Shown here piece after piece: positions 18,450 through 27,796 of a DNA stretch of 64,000 nt. The notes under the pieces are model-generated. The model had not been told where the DNA came from. It saw nothing but the letters and a program-made list of their open reading frames with translations, and searched no databases. A program made the translations under genes and the position numbers. Origin of the DNA: JAITWT01 sp964439605 (GTDB lineage: Bacteria; Pseudomonadota; Gammaproteobacteria; Burkholderiales; Burkholderiaceae_C); the NCBI GenBank assembly GCA_964439605.1, contig CAYTPC010000146.1, positions 19,074 to 83,073 of the forward strand. Reading direction: 5' to 3'. The number at the start of each line of letters is the position of its first letter. Positions within the stretch are counted from its first letter, which is position 1.

Positions 18450-19099
18450 GCCTGTTTCTCCGTGTTTGCTTGCGCCTGCGCCGCAGGCATGGCCGCGCGC
18501 GTCGACTCCATCTTGACCACCGTCATGCGCTCACTCGCCTTCACGCGAATTTGGTCGGCGGCATCGGCGTATTTCCTGTCTTTGCGCCGGCGCAGAGTCA
18601 AGGCAATGGCCGCAATCATCGCAACGATGAGGATCGCCGCGGCGATCTCGATCGGGTAGACGTATTCGCTGTACAGCAGCAGCCCCAGCGCCTTTGCATT
18701 CGACCCCTGCGAGGCCGCCGTCAGCGCTGCGTCGGGAGCGGCCGCCGTGGACGTGTGGAATCCCCCGGTCAGCACGTAGGCCATTTCGAGGATGGTAACT
18801 ACTCCAATCGTCGCGGCCAGGGGGAAGTGTTTCCAAAACCCCTGACGCAGCTGCTCTATGTTGATGTCGAGCATCATCACGACAAACAGGAACAGCACCA
18901 TCACCGCGCCCAGATAGACCAGCACCAGCGTAATGGCCAGGAACTCAGCCTCCAGCAGCAACCAGACGGCCGCCGCCTGGGAGAAGGCCAGCATGAGATA
19001 AAGCACCGCATGCACCGGGTTGCGGGCCGTGATGACTCGAAAGGCTGCAAACACCAGCACCAACGAGAACATGTAGAAAAAACCAGTCTTGATGTCCAT
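18446..19099 (-). CDS. nuoJ: NADH-quinone oxidoreductase subunit J
   Basis: 217 aa membrane subunit with about five helices. AVLYLMLAFSQAAAVWLLL near residue 30 and LVYLGAVMVLFLFVVMML near 59 are the conserved NuoJ core. The C-terminal tail is cytoplasmic, Arg/Lys- and Ala-rich (about 160-217). It is cotranscribed between nuoI and nuoK, overlapping nuoK by four bases. Confidence 0.95.
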   Translation of the reverse strand: MDIKTGFFYMFSLVLVFAAFRVITARNPVHAVLYLMLAFSQAAAVWLLLEAEFLAITLVLVYLGAVMVLFLFVVMMLDINIEQLRQGFWKHFPLAATIGVVTILEMAYVLTGGFHTSTAAAPDAALTAASQGSNAKALGLLLYSEYVYPIEIAAAILIVAMIAAIALTLRRRKDRKYADAADQIRVKASERMTVVKMESTRAAMPAAQAQANTEKQA

Positions 19100-19122
19100 G
19101 GGAAATCTCTGTGCTCGCGTGC

Positions 19123-19650
19123 TCAGCGGTACTTGGCATCCGCTGCCTTGTTGACCGCGATTTCTTTCTCGTAGCGGTCACCCACGGCCAGCAGCATGTC
19201 CTTGGTGAAATACAGGTCGCCCTGTTTTTCGCCGTGATATTCGAAAATGTTCGTCTCGACGATCGAGTCGACCGGACAACTCTCCTCGCAAAAACCACAG
19301 AAAATGCACTTGGTCAGGTCAATGTCGTAGCGCGTCGTGCGGCGCGAACCGTCTGCACGCTGCGCCGACTCGATGGTGATCGCCATCGTGGGGCACACCG
19401 CTTCGCACAATTTGCAGGCAATGCAGCGCTCCTCGCCGTTTTCATAGCGGCGCAGCGCATGCAATCCGCGAAAGCGCGGGCTCAGTGGCGTTTTTTCCTC
19501 GGGGTACTGGACGGTAACCTTGCGCCGCAGCGCATAACGGCCCGTCAGCGCCATGCCCTTGAACAGCTCCACGAGCATGAAGCTCTTGAAAAAGTTCTTG
19601 AGCGAAAAGGAAGAAGAGGCACCCGTTGACATCTTGCTTGTTCCGCTCAT
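19123..19650 (-). CDS. nuoI: NADH-quinone oxidoreductase subunit I (two 4Fe-4S clusters)
   Basis: 175 aa from the ATG at 19650, which overlaps the nuoH stop as ATGA; ATG 19632 (169 aa) is an alternative. Two ferredoxin motifs carry the N6a/N6b clusters: CIACKLCEAVCP and CIFCGFCEESCP. They pass electrons from NuoG to NuoB in the peripheral arm. The N-terminal amphipathic part (SLKNFFKSFMLVELFKGM) contacts the membrane arm. The open frame continues upstream into nuoH, but that part is not NuoI. Confidence 0.95.
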   Translation of the reverse strand: MSGTSKMSTGASSSFSLKNFFKSFMLVELFKGMALTGRYALRRKVTVQYPEEKTPLSPRFRGLHALRRYENGEERCIACKLCEAVCPTMAITIESAQRADGSRRTTRYDIDLTKCIFCGFCEESCPVDSIVETNIFEYHGEKQGDLYFTKDMLLAVGDRYEKEIAVNKAADAKYR

Positions 19651-20723
19651 TTCCAGATGTTCCATGAGGTCTGCATCCACGCGCCGACCACCAGCAGCCA
19701 CACCAGCGTGACGGGGATGAAGATCTTCCAGCCCAAACGCATGAGCTGGTCGTAACGGAAACGCGGGAAGGTGCCGCGAATCCAGATGAACATCGAAACC
19801 ATGATGCAGGTCTTGATTCCGAGCCAGATCCAGCCCGGGATGAAGTCGAGAAATCCCACGGGCGATAACCAGCCGCCAAGGAACATCAGCGCAGCCAGAA
19901 TCGACACCAGCCACATACTGGTGTACTCGGCCAGGAAGAAGATCGCGAAGCCCATGCCGGAGTACTCGACCATATGGCCGGCCACGATCTCGGCCTCGCC
20001 CTCGACCACGTCAAAGGGATGGCGGTTCGTTTCAGCCACGCCGGAGATCAGGTAAACGAGAAAGATCGGCAGCAGCGGCAGCCAGTTCCATGACAGAAAC
20101 CCGAGCCCCATGTCGGCGCCCATGCCGCGGCCCTGAACCGCGACCACCTCGCCCAGGCTCATGCTGCCCGAGACCATGATCACGACCACGAGGCAGAAAC
20201 CCATTGCGATTTCGTAGCTCACCATCTGAGCCGACGCACGCAGCGCGCCGAGGAAGGCGTATTTCGAGTTGGAGGCCCAGCCGGCAATGATGACGCCGTA
20301 GACTTCGATCGATGTGATCGCCATGATCAGCAGCAGGCCCACGTTGACGTTCGCGATGACCGCCTCGGGGCCGAAAGGAATCGCCACCCAGGCAGCCAAC
20401 GCTGGCGTGATCGCCATGATGGGGCCAAGACGGAACAGCGCGTTGCTGGCCGCCGAAGGCGTGATCAGTTCCTTGGTCAGCAGCTTGACCGCGTCGGCGA
20501 TCGGCTGCAGCAAGCCCGACGGACCGACCCGGTTGGGGCCATGACGCACTTGAATCCAGCCGAGGAACTTGCGTTCCCACAAGGTCAGGTAGGCCACTAA
20601 AAGCAGTAGCGGCACCAGCACGACGGTGATTTTGATCAAGGCCCAGACCACCGGCCAACCGCCACTGACCCACCAGGGGGCGGCGCTCAAGGCCAGCCCC
20701 CAGTTGTAAATCGCGTCGATCAT
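19647..20723 (-). CDS. nuoH: NADH-quinone oxidoreductase subunit H
   Basis: 358 aa membrane subunit with eight helices that forms the quinone-binding entry of complex I. WERKFLGWIQVRHGPNRVGP near residue 50 and the loop RHPFDVVEGEAEIVAGHMVEY near 230 (core FDVVEGEAEIVAG) are family hallmarks; the acidic residues line the E-channel. ATGA overlaps with nuoG upstream (20720-20723) and nuoI downstream. Confidence 0.96.
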   Translation of the reverse strand: MIDAIYNWGLALSAAPWWVSGGWPVVWALIKITVVLVPLLLLVAYLTLWERKFLGWIQVRHGPNRVGPSGLLQPIADAVKLLTKELITPSAASNALFRLGPIMAITPALAAWVAIPFGPEAVIANVNVGLLLIMAITSIEVYGVIIAGWASNSKYAFLGALRASAQMVSYEIAMGFCLVVVIMVSGSMSLGEVVAVQGRGMGADMGLGFLSWNWLPLLPIFLVYLISGVAETNRHPFDVVEGEAEIVAGHMVEYSGMGFAIFFLAEYTSMWLVSILAALMFLGGWLSPVGFLDFIPGWIWLGIKTCIMVSMFIWIRGTFPRFRYDQLMRLGWKIFIPVTLVWLLVVGAWMQTSWNIWK

Positions 20724-22885
20724 TGGGCCCTCCCGTTCGCCGCGGCACGCGCATCGGCCGTCAGCTGCAGCGCGGTCGCGCGCCGGACCAGGCCATCGAG
20801 CTGGTAAATCGACGCCGTAACCGGCGCCGCGCTTGCAGGCGCCGCCAGCGCCTGATCGATGTCGACCGTCACCGCATTGCTCAGATACTCCGCCGGCACG
20901 TGGGTGAGGCCGTCATCCTGGCCGCCGCGCAATTGCGCTAGCACCTGTGCCGATGAATCGAAATCAAAGCCAAGCAGACCGAACATGTTGCCGAGTACGC
21001 GCAACACTTTCCACGCCGGGCGCGTGGCGCCCAGCGGCTGGACTACCGCGTGAAAGCTCTGCAACCGTCCCTCGGCATTGACGAAGGTACCCGAGGTTTC
21101 GCTGAAAGGTGCGATCGGCAGCAGCACGTCGCTGAACTCAAGATTCGTTTTGAACGGGCTCATGGTCACGACCATCTTCGCTTGCGCCAGCGCCAGCGCG
21201 GCCCCCTGTCCTGCCGCGGAGTCGTGAACCGGTTCACAGTTGAGCAGCAGCGCGGCCTGCAGGCCGCCCGAAAGCATCTGCCCGGCATTCAGCCCGCCCA
21301 TTCTGGGCTGGGCGCCTGCAAACTGCCCGCCCACGGTGTTGGCGGCCTCGCCTAAATATCCAACGCTGGCGCCGGTTTGCGCGCCAATCCAGTTGGCCAA
21401 GGCGAGCAACGCATCGGCCTGCGCATGGTGCGCCGCTGCATTGCCCAGCAGGATTGCCTTGCGTTCGCCGCTGAGCAGCGACTGGGCGAACGCCTTGGCA
21501 TCATCACCTGGTTCGGCGGCGTTGGTGAAGGTGAAGGGCAGGGCGCCCCCGGCGCTGCGTGCGATCGCGGTGGCAATTTGCGCAAGCGCGCCGAGCCAGC
21601 GGTCGTGTTCCGCGCCGATCACGTTGGCCAAAGGCATGGCCCAAGCGTCGATGCTCGGCAGCACATTGGCCGAAGTCAGCACGTTGACCTGGCAACCCTT
21701 GCGCGCCGCCTGGCGGATACGCTGCGCGAACAGCGGATGGTCTTTGCGCAGATTCGAACCGACCACCAATACGCGGTCCAGGGTCGACAACGAAGCGATC
21801 GAGGTACCGAGCCAGCGCACGCCTTCGACCGCACCGAACTGCGCGCGGCGCAGTCGATGGTCGATGTTGTCGCTTTCCAGGCCGCGCATGAACTGTCCGG
21901 CCAGATACAGCTCTTCAAGCGTGCTGTGCGGGCTTGCAAGCAAACCCAGGCTTTGTGCGCCATGGTCAGCCTTGATTTCCGTCAGCCCCTTGGCCACGTA
22001 ATCGAGCGCAATCTGCCAATCCACCTCGTGCCATTGGCCGCCTTGCTTGATCATCGGCTGCGTCAGGCGGTCGGCGCTGTTGAGTGCTTCGTAGGAGAAA
22101 CGATCGCGATCGGCAAGCCAGCATTCGTTGACTTCTTCATTCTCGAACGGTACGACACGCATCACGCGGTTGTTTTTCACCTGCACGATCAGGTTGGCGC
22201 CGGTCGAATCGTGCGGACTGATCGATTTACGGCGCGACAGCTCCCAAGTGCGGGCGCTGAAACGGAAAGGCTTGCTGGTCAGCGCGCCAACCGGGCAGAT
22301 GTCGATCATGTTGCCCGACAGCTCCGAGTCAACCGTATCACCGGCGACCGTGGTGATCTCGGAGTGCTCGCCGCGGTTGATCATGCCCAGTTCCATGACG
22401 CCCGCGATTTCCTGGCCGAAGCGCACGCAGCGGGTGCAATGGATGCAGCGGCTCATCTCTTCCATGCTGATGAGCGGGCCGGCATTCTTATGCGGTACGA
22501 CGCGCTTTTCTTCGACGTAACGCGAACTGGACGTGCCGTAGCCCACCGCGAGATCCTGCAGCTGGCATTCACCGCCCTGGTCACAGACCGGGCAATCCAG
22601 CGGGTGATTGATCAGCAGGAACTCCATGACCGCCTGCTGCGCCTTGACCGCCTTGTCGCTCTTGGTGTGCACGACCATGCCTTGCGTGACCTGTGTCGCG
22701 CATGCGGGCATGGCCTTGGGCGCCTTCTCGACATCGACCAGGCACATGCGGCAACTGGCGGCGATGCTGAGTTTTTTGTGATAGCAGAAATGCGGAATAT
22801 AGGTGCCTGCCTTGTCGACCGCATGCATGATCATGCTGCCTTCGGCGACTTCAACCTTTTTGCCGTCGAGTTCGATTTCAACCAT
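20720..22885 (-). CDS. nuoG: NADH-quinone oxidoreductase subunit G
   Basis: 721 aa from the ATG at 22885 (MVEIELDG), chosen because the upstream open frame runs into nuoF and the ferredoxin domain begins here. It binds the N1b 2Fe-2S cluster (CYHKKLSIAASCRMC region, about 34-48), the His-ligated N5 cluster (HPLDCPVCDQGGEC, about 98-111), and N4 (CIHCTRCVRF with a later CPVGAL). A molybdopterin oxidoreductase-like domain, without molybdopterin function, fills the rest. It carries electrons between NuoF/E and NuoI. Confidence 0.95.
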   Translation of the reverse strand: MVEIELDGKKVEVAEGSMIMHAVDKAGTYIPHFCYHKKLSIAASCRMCLVDVEKAPKAMPACATQVTQGMVVHTKSDKAVKAQQAVMEFLLINHPLDCPVCDQGGECQLQDLAVGYGTSSSRYVEEKRVVPHKNAGPLISMEEMSRCIHCTRCVRFGQEIAGVMELGMINRGEHSEITTVAGDTVDSELSGNMIDICPVGALTSKPFRFSARTWELSRRKSISPHDSTGANLIVQVKNNRVMRVVPFENEEVNECWLADRDRFSYEALNSADRLTQPMIKQGGQWHEVDWQIALDYVAKGLTEIKADHGAQSLGLLASPHSTLEELYLAGQFMRGLESDNIDHRLRRAQFGAVEGVRWLGTSIASLSTLDRVLVVGSNLRKDHPLFAQRIRQAARKGCQVNVLTSANVLPSIDAWAMPLANVIGAEHDRWLGALAQIATAIARSAGGALPFTFTNAAEPGDDAKAFAQSLLSGERKAILLGNAAAHHAQADALLALANWIGAQTGASVGYLGEAANTVGGQFAGAQPRMGGLNAGQMLSGGLQAALLLNCEPVHDSAAGQGAALALAQAKMVVTMSPFKTNLEFSDVLLPIAPFSETSGTFVNAEGRLQSFHAVVQPLGATRPAWKVLRVLGNMFGLLGFDFDSSAQVLAQLRGGQDDGLTHVPAEYLSNAVTVDIDQALAAPASAAPVTASIYQLDGLVRRATALQLTADARAAANGRAQ

Positions 22886-22901
22886 ATGACGTTTCTCGGG
22901 C

Positions 22902-24245
22902 TCAGACCTTGACGGGCGCTTGCGGGACCTTGCCCGGAACCAGCGCCTCGAACTCATGGCGGAAATGCTTGAGCATTCCACGCACCGGCATCGCAGCCGC
23001 ATCGCCGAGTGCACAGATGGTGCGGCCCTGGATGTTGCCGGCGATCGAATCGAGCAGGTCCATGTCTCCGGGGCGACCCTGCCCGTTATAGATGCGGTCA
23101 AGCACACGCCACAGCCAGCCAGTGCCTTCACGGCAAGGTGTGCACTGGCCGCAGGACTCGTGCATGTAAAAGTACGACAGGCGCCGCAGCGCTTCCACCA
23201 TCGACCGGCTGTCGTCCATCACGATCACGGCGCCCGAACCGAGCATCGATCCGGCTTTGGCGATGGCATCGTAGTCCATCGTAATGTCCATCATGATCGA
23301 CGCAGGCAGCACCGGCGAGGACGAGCCGCCGGGAATCACGGCCTTGAGCTTGCGGCCGTCGCGCACGCCGCCGGCCAGTTCGAGCAGTTTCGAAAACGGC
23401 GTGCCCATCGGAATTTCGTAATTGCCGGGCAGTTCGACGTCGCCGCTGATCGAAAAGATCTTGGTGCCGCCGTTGTTGGGCAGGCCGCATTCAAGGTAGG
23501 CCGGACCACCGTTGACGATGATCCACGGCACCGCGGCGAAGGTTTCTGTATTGTTGATCGTGGTCGGCTTGCCGTACAGCCCGAAGCTGGCCGGAAACGG
23601 CGGCTTGTAGCGCGGCTGGCCCTTCTTGCCTTCGAGTGATTCGAGCAGCCCGGTTTCTTCACCGCAAACGTAGGCGCCGAAACCATGCGACGCGTGCAAC
23701 TGAAAGCTGAATTCGCTGCTCAGGATGTTGCCGCCCAAATAGCCGGCGGCGCGTGCCTCGGCAAGGGCTTCCTCGAAACGTTCGTAAACCTGGAAGATCT
23801 CGCCGTGAATGTAGTTGTAGCCGACGCTGATGCCCATGGCGTAGGCGGCGATGGCCATTCCCTCGATCACGATGTGCGGGTTGTAGTAGAGGATGTCGCG
23901 ATCCTTGCAGGTGCCCGGTTCGCCCTCGTCAGAATTGCACACCAGATACTTCGACCCCGAAAACTGGCGCGGCATGAAGCTCCACTTCAAGCCGGTCGGG
24001 AAGCCCGCGCCGCCACGGCCGCGCAATCCCGATGCCTTGACTTCGGCGATCACTTGTTCGGGCGTGATGCCTTCGCTGAGAATTTTGCGCAGCGCCTTGT
24101 AGCCGCCGCGCGCCTCGTAGTCTTTGAGCCGCCAGTTGCTGCCATCGAGCCCGGCGTAAATCTGCGGCTTGATGTGGCGGCCGTGAAAGCAGGTCTCGGC
24201 GCCAGTGGCCTGAAACTGGGCCAGTACGCGAGCCGCCGCCGTCAT
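22902..24245 (-). CDS. nuoF: NADH-quinone oxidoreductase subunit F (NADH and FMN binding)
   Basis: 447 aa from the ATG at 24245, which overlaps the nuoE stop (ATGA). It oxidises NADH using FMN and the N3 4Fe-4S cluster. GLRGRGGAGFPTGLKWSF near residue 75 is the Gly-rich nucleotide site, and SCGQCTPCREG near 365 gives three cluster cysteines, with the fourth in GRTICALGDAAA near 405. The frame is open upstream of 24245, but that extension lies inside nuoE and is not family sequence. Confidence 0.96.
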   Translation of the reverse strand: MTAAARVLAQFQATGAETCFHGRHIKPQIYAGLDGSNWRLKDYEARGGYKALRKILSEGITPEQVIAEVKASGLRGRGGAGFPTGLKWSFMPRQFSGSKYLVCNSDEGEPGTCKDRDILYYNPHIVIEGMAIAAYAMGISVGYNYIHGEIFQVYERFEEALAEARAAGYLGGNILSSEFSFQLHASHGFGAYVCGEETGLLESLEGKKGQPRYKPPFPASFGLYGKPTTINNTETFAAVPWIIVNGGPAYLECGLPNNGGTKIFSISGDVELPGNYEIPMGTPFSKLLELAGGVRDGRKLKAVIPGGSSSPVLPASIMMDITMDYDAIAKAGSMLGSGAVIVMDDSRSMVEALRRLSYFYMHESCGQCTPCREGTGWLWRVLDRIYNGQGRPGDMDLLDSIAGNIQGRTICALGDAAAMPVRGMLKHFRHEFEALVPGKVPQAPVKV

Positions 24246-24775
24246 TTCGCGCCCCCTTCGGCGCTCGCGGTGCGCAAGCCGTCGATGAGCTGATCGAGTT
24301 TTTCGCTGTTCATGAAGCTGCACATGATGCGGTCATTGACCAGCATCACCGGCGAATCGGCGCAGGCGCCCAGGCATTCGCTTTGCTGGAGTGTGAACAG
24401 GCCGTCGGGCGTGGTTTCACCCATTCGGATGCCCAGCTTCTCTTCCAGATATTCAAGGGCCGAAACGCCATCGCGCAACAGACACGGCAGATTGGTACAA
24501 ACGTTCAGCTTGTACTTGCCCACCGGCTGCTGGTTGAACATGTTGTAGAAGGTCGTGACTTCGTGCACTGCGATCTGCGGCATGCCAAGGTAGGCCGCCA
24601 CCGCGGCTTCGGCCTCGGGCGCCACGTAGCCGTATTCCTGCTGCACGATCGCCAGACAGGCGATCACAGCCGACTGCGCCTGGTCAGCGGGAAATTTGGC
24701 GACTTCGCGCGCAAAACGGTCCAATACCGCTTGCGGCAAGCTGGCTGTAGGCAGGGAGTTGAGGTGATCGCTCAT
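24242..24775 (-). CDS. nuoE: NADH-quinone oxidoreductase subunit E (2Fe-2S)
   Basis: 177 aa thioredoxin-like 2Fe-2S protein (cluster N1a). The cysteine pattern is CTNLPCLL near residue 94 and ECLGACADSPVM near 136. It partners NuoF in the NADH dehydrogenase module. ATGA overlaps on both sides, with nuoD (24772-24775) and nuoF (24242-24245), show strict translational coupling. Confidence 0.96.
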   Translation of the reverse strand: MSDHLNSLPTASLPQAVLDRFAREVAKFPADQAQSAVIACLAIVQQEYGYVAPEAEAAVAAYLGMPQIAVHEVTTFYNMFNQQPVGKYKLNVCTNLPCLLRDGVSALEYLEEKLGIRMGETTPDGLFTLQQSECLGACADSPVMLVNDRIMCSFMNSEKLDQLIDGLRTASAEGGAK

Positions 24776-26025
24776 CGATCGATCTCTCCGAAAACGATGT
24801 CTAGGGTGCCGATGATGGCGACCGTATCGGCCAGCATGTGGCCGCGCGCCAGTTCATCCAGCGCAGCCAGATGCACGAAGCCCGGCGGGCGAATCTTCAG
24901 GCGGTAGGGCTTGTTGGCGCCGTCACTGACGATATAGATGCCGAACTCGCCCTTGGGATGCTCAATGGCCGCGTAGGCTTCACCCTCGGGCACCCGAAAC
25001 CCTTCGGTGAAGAGTTTGAAATGGTGAATCAGCTCCTCCATGCTGGCCTTCATCTCGGCCCGCGGAGGCGGCGCTATCTTGTGGTTTTCGACGATTACCG
25101 GCCCCGGATTCGCACGCAGCCACTCCACGCACTGCATGATGATGCGGTTGGATTGGTGCATTTCTTCCATGCGCACCAGGTAGCGGTCGTAGGAGTCGCC
25201 CGTTTTGCCGACCGGAATGTCGAAATCCATGCGGTCATAAACCTCGTAGGGCTGGCGCTTGCGCAAATCCCACGCAATGCCCGAACCGCGCAGCATCGGC
25301 CCGGTCAGCCCGAGGTTAAGCGCACGCTCGGGCGATACCACGCCAATGTTGACCGTGCGCTGCTTCCAGATGCGATTGTCCGTCAGCAGTGTGTGGTATT
25401 CGGCCAGATGCTTCTCGAAACGCTTGCAGAAATCGGCGATGAAATCGAGCAAGGACCCCTGCCGGTTCTGATTCATGCGCGCAAGCCCCTTTGCGCTCTT
25501 GATCTTGCTGTCCTTGTACTGGGGCATCGTGTCCGGCAGATCGCGATAGACACCGCCCGGGCGGAAGTAGGCCGCATGCATGCGCGCGCCCGAGACCGCC
25601 TCGTACATGTCGAACAAGTCCTCGCGCTCGCGGAAGGTGTAGATCAGCATCGTCGAGCTGCCGCAATCATTGGCGTGCGAACCGAGCCACATCAGGTGGT
25701 TCATCAACCGCGTGATCTCGGAGAACATCACCCGGATGTATTGGGCACGCAGCGGCACCTCGATGCCCAGCAGCTTTTCGATTGCCAGGCAGTAGGCGTG
25801 CTCGTTGCACATCATTGAGACGTAATCGAGCCGGTCCATATAGGGCAGCGACTGGATGTAGGTCTTGCTCTCAGCCAGTTTCTCGGTGGCGCGGTGCAGC
25901 AAGCCGATGTGCGGATCGGCGCGCTCGACGACCTCGCCATCGAGTTCGAGCACCAGACGCAGCACACCGTGCGCAGCCGGGTGCTGGGGACCGAGGTTCA
26001 GCGTGTAATTCTTGATTTCAGCCAT
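24772..26025 (-). CDS. nuoD: NADH-quinone oxidoreductase subunit D
   Basis: 417 aa from the ATG at 26025 (MAEIKNYTLNLGPQHPAAHGV). It is related to the hydrogenase large subunit and forms the quinone-reduction cavity with NuoB. GPQHPAAHG holds the conserved quinone-site His. Other family runs are RPGGVYRDLP and LGGLVPSERALN-type VVSPERALNLGLTGPMLRGSG. It overlaps nuoE by four bases and lies 28 bases after nuoC. Confidence 0.96.
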   Translation of the reverse strand: MAEIKNYTLNLGPQHPAAHGVLRLVLELDGEVVERADPHIGLLHRATEKLAESKTYIQSLPYMDRLDYVSMMCNEHAYCLAIEKLLGIEVPLRAQYIRVMFSEITRLMNHLMWLGSHANDCGSSTMLIYTFREREDLFDMYEAVSGARMHAAYFRPGGVYRDLPDTMPQYKDSKIKSAKGLARMNQNRQGSLLDFIADFCKRFEKHLAEYHTLLTDNRIWKQRTVNIGVVSPERALNLGLTGPMLRGSGIAWDLRKRQPYEVYDRMDFDIPVGKTGDSYDRYLVRMEEMHQSNRIIMQCVEWLRANPGPVIVENHKIAPPPRAEMKASMEELIHHFKLFTEGFRVPEGEAYAAIEHPKGEFGIYIVSDGANKPYRLKIRPPGFVHLAALDELARGHMLADTVAIIGTLDIVFGEIDR

Positions 26026-26053
26026 GGTCGGGCACGAATTCGTCCGCGGACGA

Positions 26054-26662
26054 TCAGTGCAGGCCTCCGTAGTTGTCTTCACGGATGATCCGCGGCGTAA
26101 TCTCGCGCGGCTCAATGCTTACCGGCTGGTAGACCACGCGCTGGAACTCGGCGTCGTAGCGCATTTCGACATGGCCCGAGAGCGGAAAATCCTTGCGGAA
26201 CGGATGCCCGATGAAGCCGTAGTCGGTGAGAATGCGCCGAAGGTCGGGGTGCCCCTCGAACACGATGCCATAGAGATCGAAGGCCTCGCGCTCGAACCAG
26301 TTGGCCGAATTCCACAAGGAATTGACCGAAGGCAGCACGGGCAAGTCGTCGTCGGGGCAGAAGGCCTTGACGCGCACGCGCTGATTCAGGCTGACCGACA
26401 GAAGATGCGATACGACGCAGAAACGCCGCCCCTCCCATACCTTGTCGCGATAGTTCGAGTAGTCAACACCACACAGGTCGATGAGCTGCTCGAAGCGGCA
26501 CTCGGATGCATCGCGCAGCATCTGCATGGCCGGCAGATAATTGCCGGCCTCGACTGTGACCGTCACCTCGCCCAGCGCGAGAGAAACGAGCTTGGCGCGC
26601 TTTCCGAGCGCACGGGAAATGTTGTCCTTGAGGACCTGCGGATCAATGGCAACCGTATTCAT
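26054..26662 (-). CDS. nuoC: NADH-quinone oxidoreductase subunit C
   Basis: 202 aa from the ATG at 26662 (MNTVAIDPQVL). Peripheral-arm scaffold subunit of complex I. WFEREAFDLYGIVFEGHPDLRRIL near residue 130 (core EREAFDLYGIxFxGHPxLRRI) is the Pfam signature, and FIGHPFRKDFPL follows. It is separate from NuoD here, unlike the fused NuoCD of E. coli. The gap to nuoB is only 7 bases. Confidence 0.96.
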   Translation of the reverse strand: MNTVAIDPQVLKDNISRALGKRAKLVSLALGEVTVTVEAGNYLPAMQMLRDASECRFEQLIDLCGVDYSNYRDKVWEGRRFCVVSHLLSVSLNQRVRVKAFCPDDDLPVLPSVNSLWNSANWFEREAFDLYGIVFEGHPDLRRILTDYGFIGHPFRKDFPLSGHVEMRYDAEFQRVVYQPVSIEPREITPRIIREDNYGGLH

Positions 26663-26669
26663 GGCGTTC

Positions 26670-27152
26670 TCAGGCACGGGCGATGGTGTTGGTACGGCGC
26701 ACCTTCTGCTGCAACTGGATGATCCCGTAGAGCAGTGCCTCGGCAGTAGGCGGACATCCCGGCACATAAACGTCGACCGGCACGATGCGGTCGCAGCCGC
26801 GCACCACCGAATAACTGTAGTGATAGTAGCCGCCGCCGTTGGCGCACGAGCCCATCGAGATCACCCAGCGCGGCTCTGCCATCTGGTCATAAACCTTGCG
26901 CAGCGCGGGCGCCATCTTGTTGGACAGCGTGCCCGCGACGATCATCAGATCCGACTGGCGCGGGCTTGCGCGAAACACCTCGGCGCCGAAACGGGCGATG
27001 TCGTAACGCGCGGCGGCCGCGTGCATCATCTCCACCGCGCAACATGCCAGCCCGAAGGTCACAGGCCACAACGAACCGGTTTTGGCCCAGTTCGACACCG
27101 CGTCGTACGACGTAGTGAAGATGCCTTCCTTGAATACACCCTCAATGGCCAT
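26670..27152 (-). CDS. nuoB: NADH-quinone oxidoreductase subunit B (N2 cluster)
   Basis: 160 aa from the ATG at 27152 (MAIEGVFKEG); a GTG two codons upstream is the only close alternative. It binds the terminal 4Fe-4S cluster N2, which reduces quinone. FGLACCAVEMM (tandem Cys near residues 36-37), GSCANGGG near 101 and VPGCPPTAEAL near 131 are the ligand motifs. AGAGGG lies upstream as the ribosome-binding site. Confidence 0.96.
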   Translation of the reverse strand: MAIEGVFKEGIFTTSYDAVSNWAKTGSLWPVTFGLACCAVEMMHAAAARYDIARFGAEVFRASPRQSDLMIVAGTLSNKMAPALRKVYDQMAEPRWVISMGSCANGGGYYHYSYSVVRGCDRIVPVDVYVPGCPPTAEALLYGIIQLQQKVRRTNTIARA

Positions 27153-27178
27153 GGCCACGCCCTCTCAGCGAATTGCGA

Positions 27179-27538
27179 TTATTCCCAGTCAAGTGCACCC
27201 TTTTTCCATTCGTAGATGAAACCCACCACCAGGACCGCCAGGAACACCACCGCTGTCCAGAAGCCAAGCGCCCCCACGTCCTTGAGCGCCACGGCCCACG
27301 GAAACAGGAAAGCGATTTCGAGGTCGAAAAGAATGAAGAGGATGGCAACGAGGTAGTAGCGCACGTCGAACTTCATGCGCGCGTCCTCGAAAGCGTCAAA
27401 GCCGCATTCGTAGGCTGAGTTCTTTGCGGCATCGGGCCGATTGGGGCCTAGGTAATAGCCGAGAACCTGCGGTATGACGCCTATAGCGATCCCGACCAGA
27501 ATGAACAGCAAGACGGGGAGGTAGGAATCGAGGTTCAT
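27179..27538 (-). CDS. nuoA: NADH-quinone oxidoreductase subunit A
   Basis: 119 aa, three membrane helices, first gene of the complex I operon. LGPNRPDAAKNSAYECGFDAF near residue 31 (core YECGxxxF) and FDLEIAFLFPWA near 72 are the conserved loop and helix. It lies just downstream of tRNA-Leu on the same strand, so the cluster may receive read-through from secG and the tRNA in addition to its own promoter. Confidence 0.96.
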   Translation of the reverse strand: MNLDSYLPVLLFILVGIAIGVIPQVLGYYLGPNRPDAAKNSAYECGFDAFEDARMKFDVRYYLVAILFILFDLEIAFLFPWAVALKDVGALGFWTAVVFLAVLVVGFIYEWKKGALDWE

Positions 27539-27560
27539 CGAGATTGCTTGAGCCGCTTAA

Positions 27561-27586
27561 CGCCGGCAGAACTGCTTCTGCCGGCG
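27561..27586 (-). terminator. Perfect hairpin between tRNA-Leu and nuoA
   Basis: CGCCGGCAGAA...TTCTGCCGGCG is an 11-bp perfect stem with a 4-base loop (GCAG on the minus strand). It begins six bases past the mature tRNA 3' end. It is followed by GTTAAG rather than a T-run, so it may be a weak terminator, a processing barrier or an attenuator between the tRNA and the nuo operon. Confidence 0.45.
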
Positions 27587-27591
27587 AGATT

Positions 27592-27676
27592 TGGTGCCGT
27601 CGGCGAGACTCGAACTCGCACAGCTTTCGCCACTACCCCCTCAAGATAGCGTGTCTACCAATTTCACCACGACGGC
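27592..27676 (-). tRNA. tRNA-Leu(GAG)
   Basis: 85 nt with encoded CCA. The acceptor GCCGTCG pairs with CGACGGC. The anticodon loop CTTGAGG gives anticodon GAG (reads CUC/CUU). The long variable arm expected for leucine is present, and the T-loop is TTCGAGT. It sits between secG and nuoA, a usual place in Burkholderiales. Confidence 0.96.
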
Positions 27677-27796
27677 GGCTTACTTTTTTTGCCCGGCTGG
27701 CATGAGGAACCCAAGAGGGTTGTTGGCTTGCCGGGCAACTTCGAAGTTTACTCTGAAAAGTGACCGTTTCGATCGACAACAACGTAACGATTGCTG

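Noticed and set aside
21377..22912. 511-codon open frame opposite nuoG
   Set aside because: Antisense to conserved iron-sulfur motifs of nuoG; no independent evidence.
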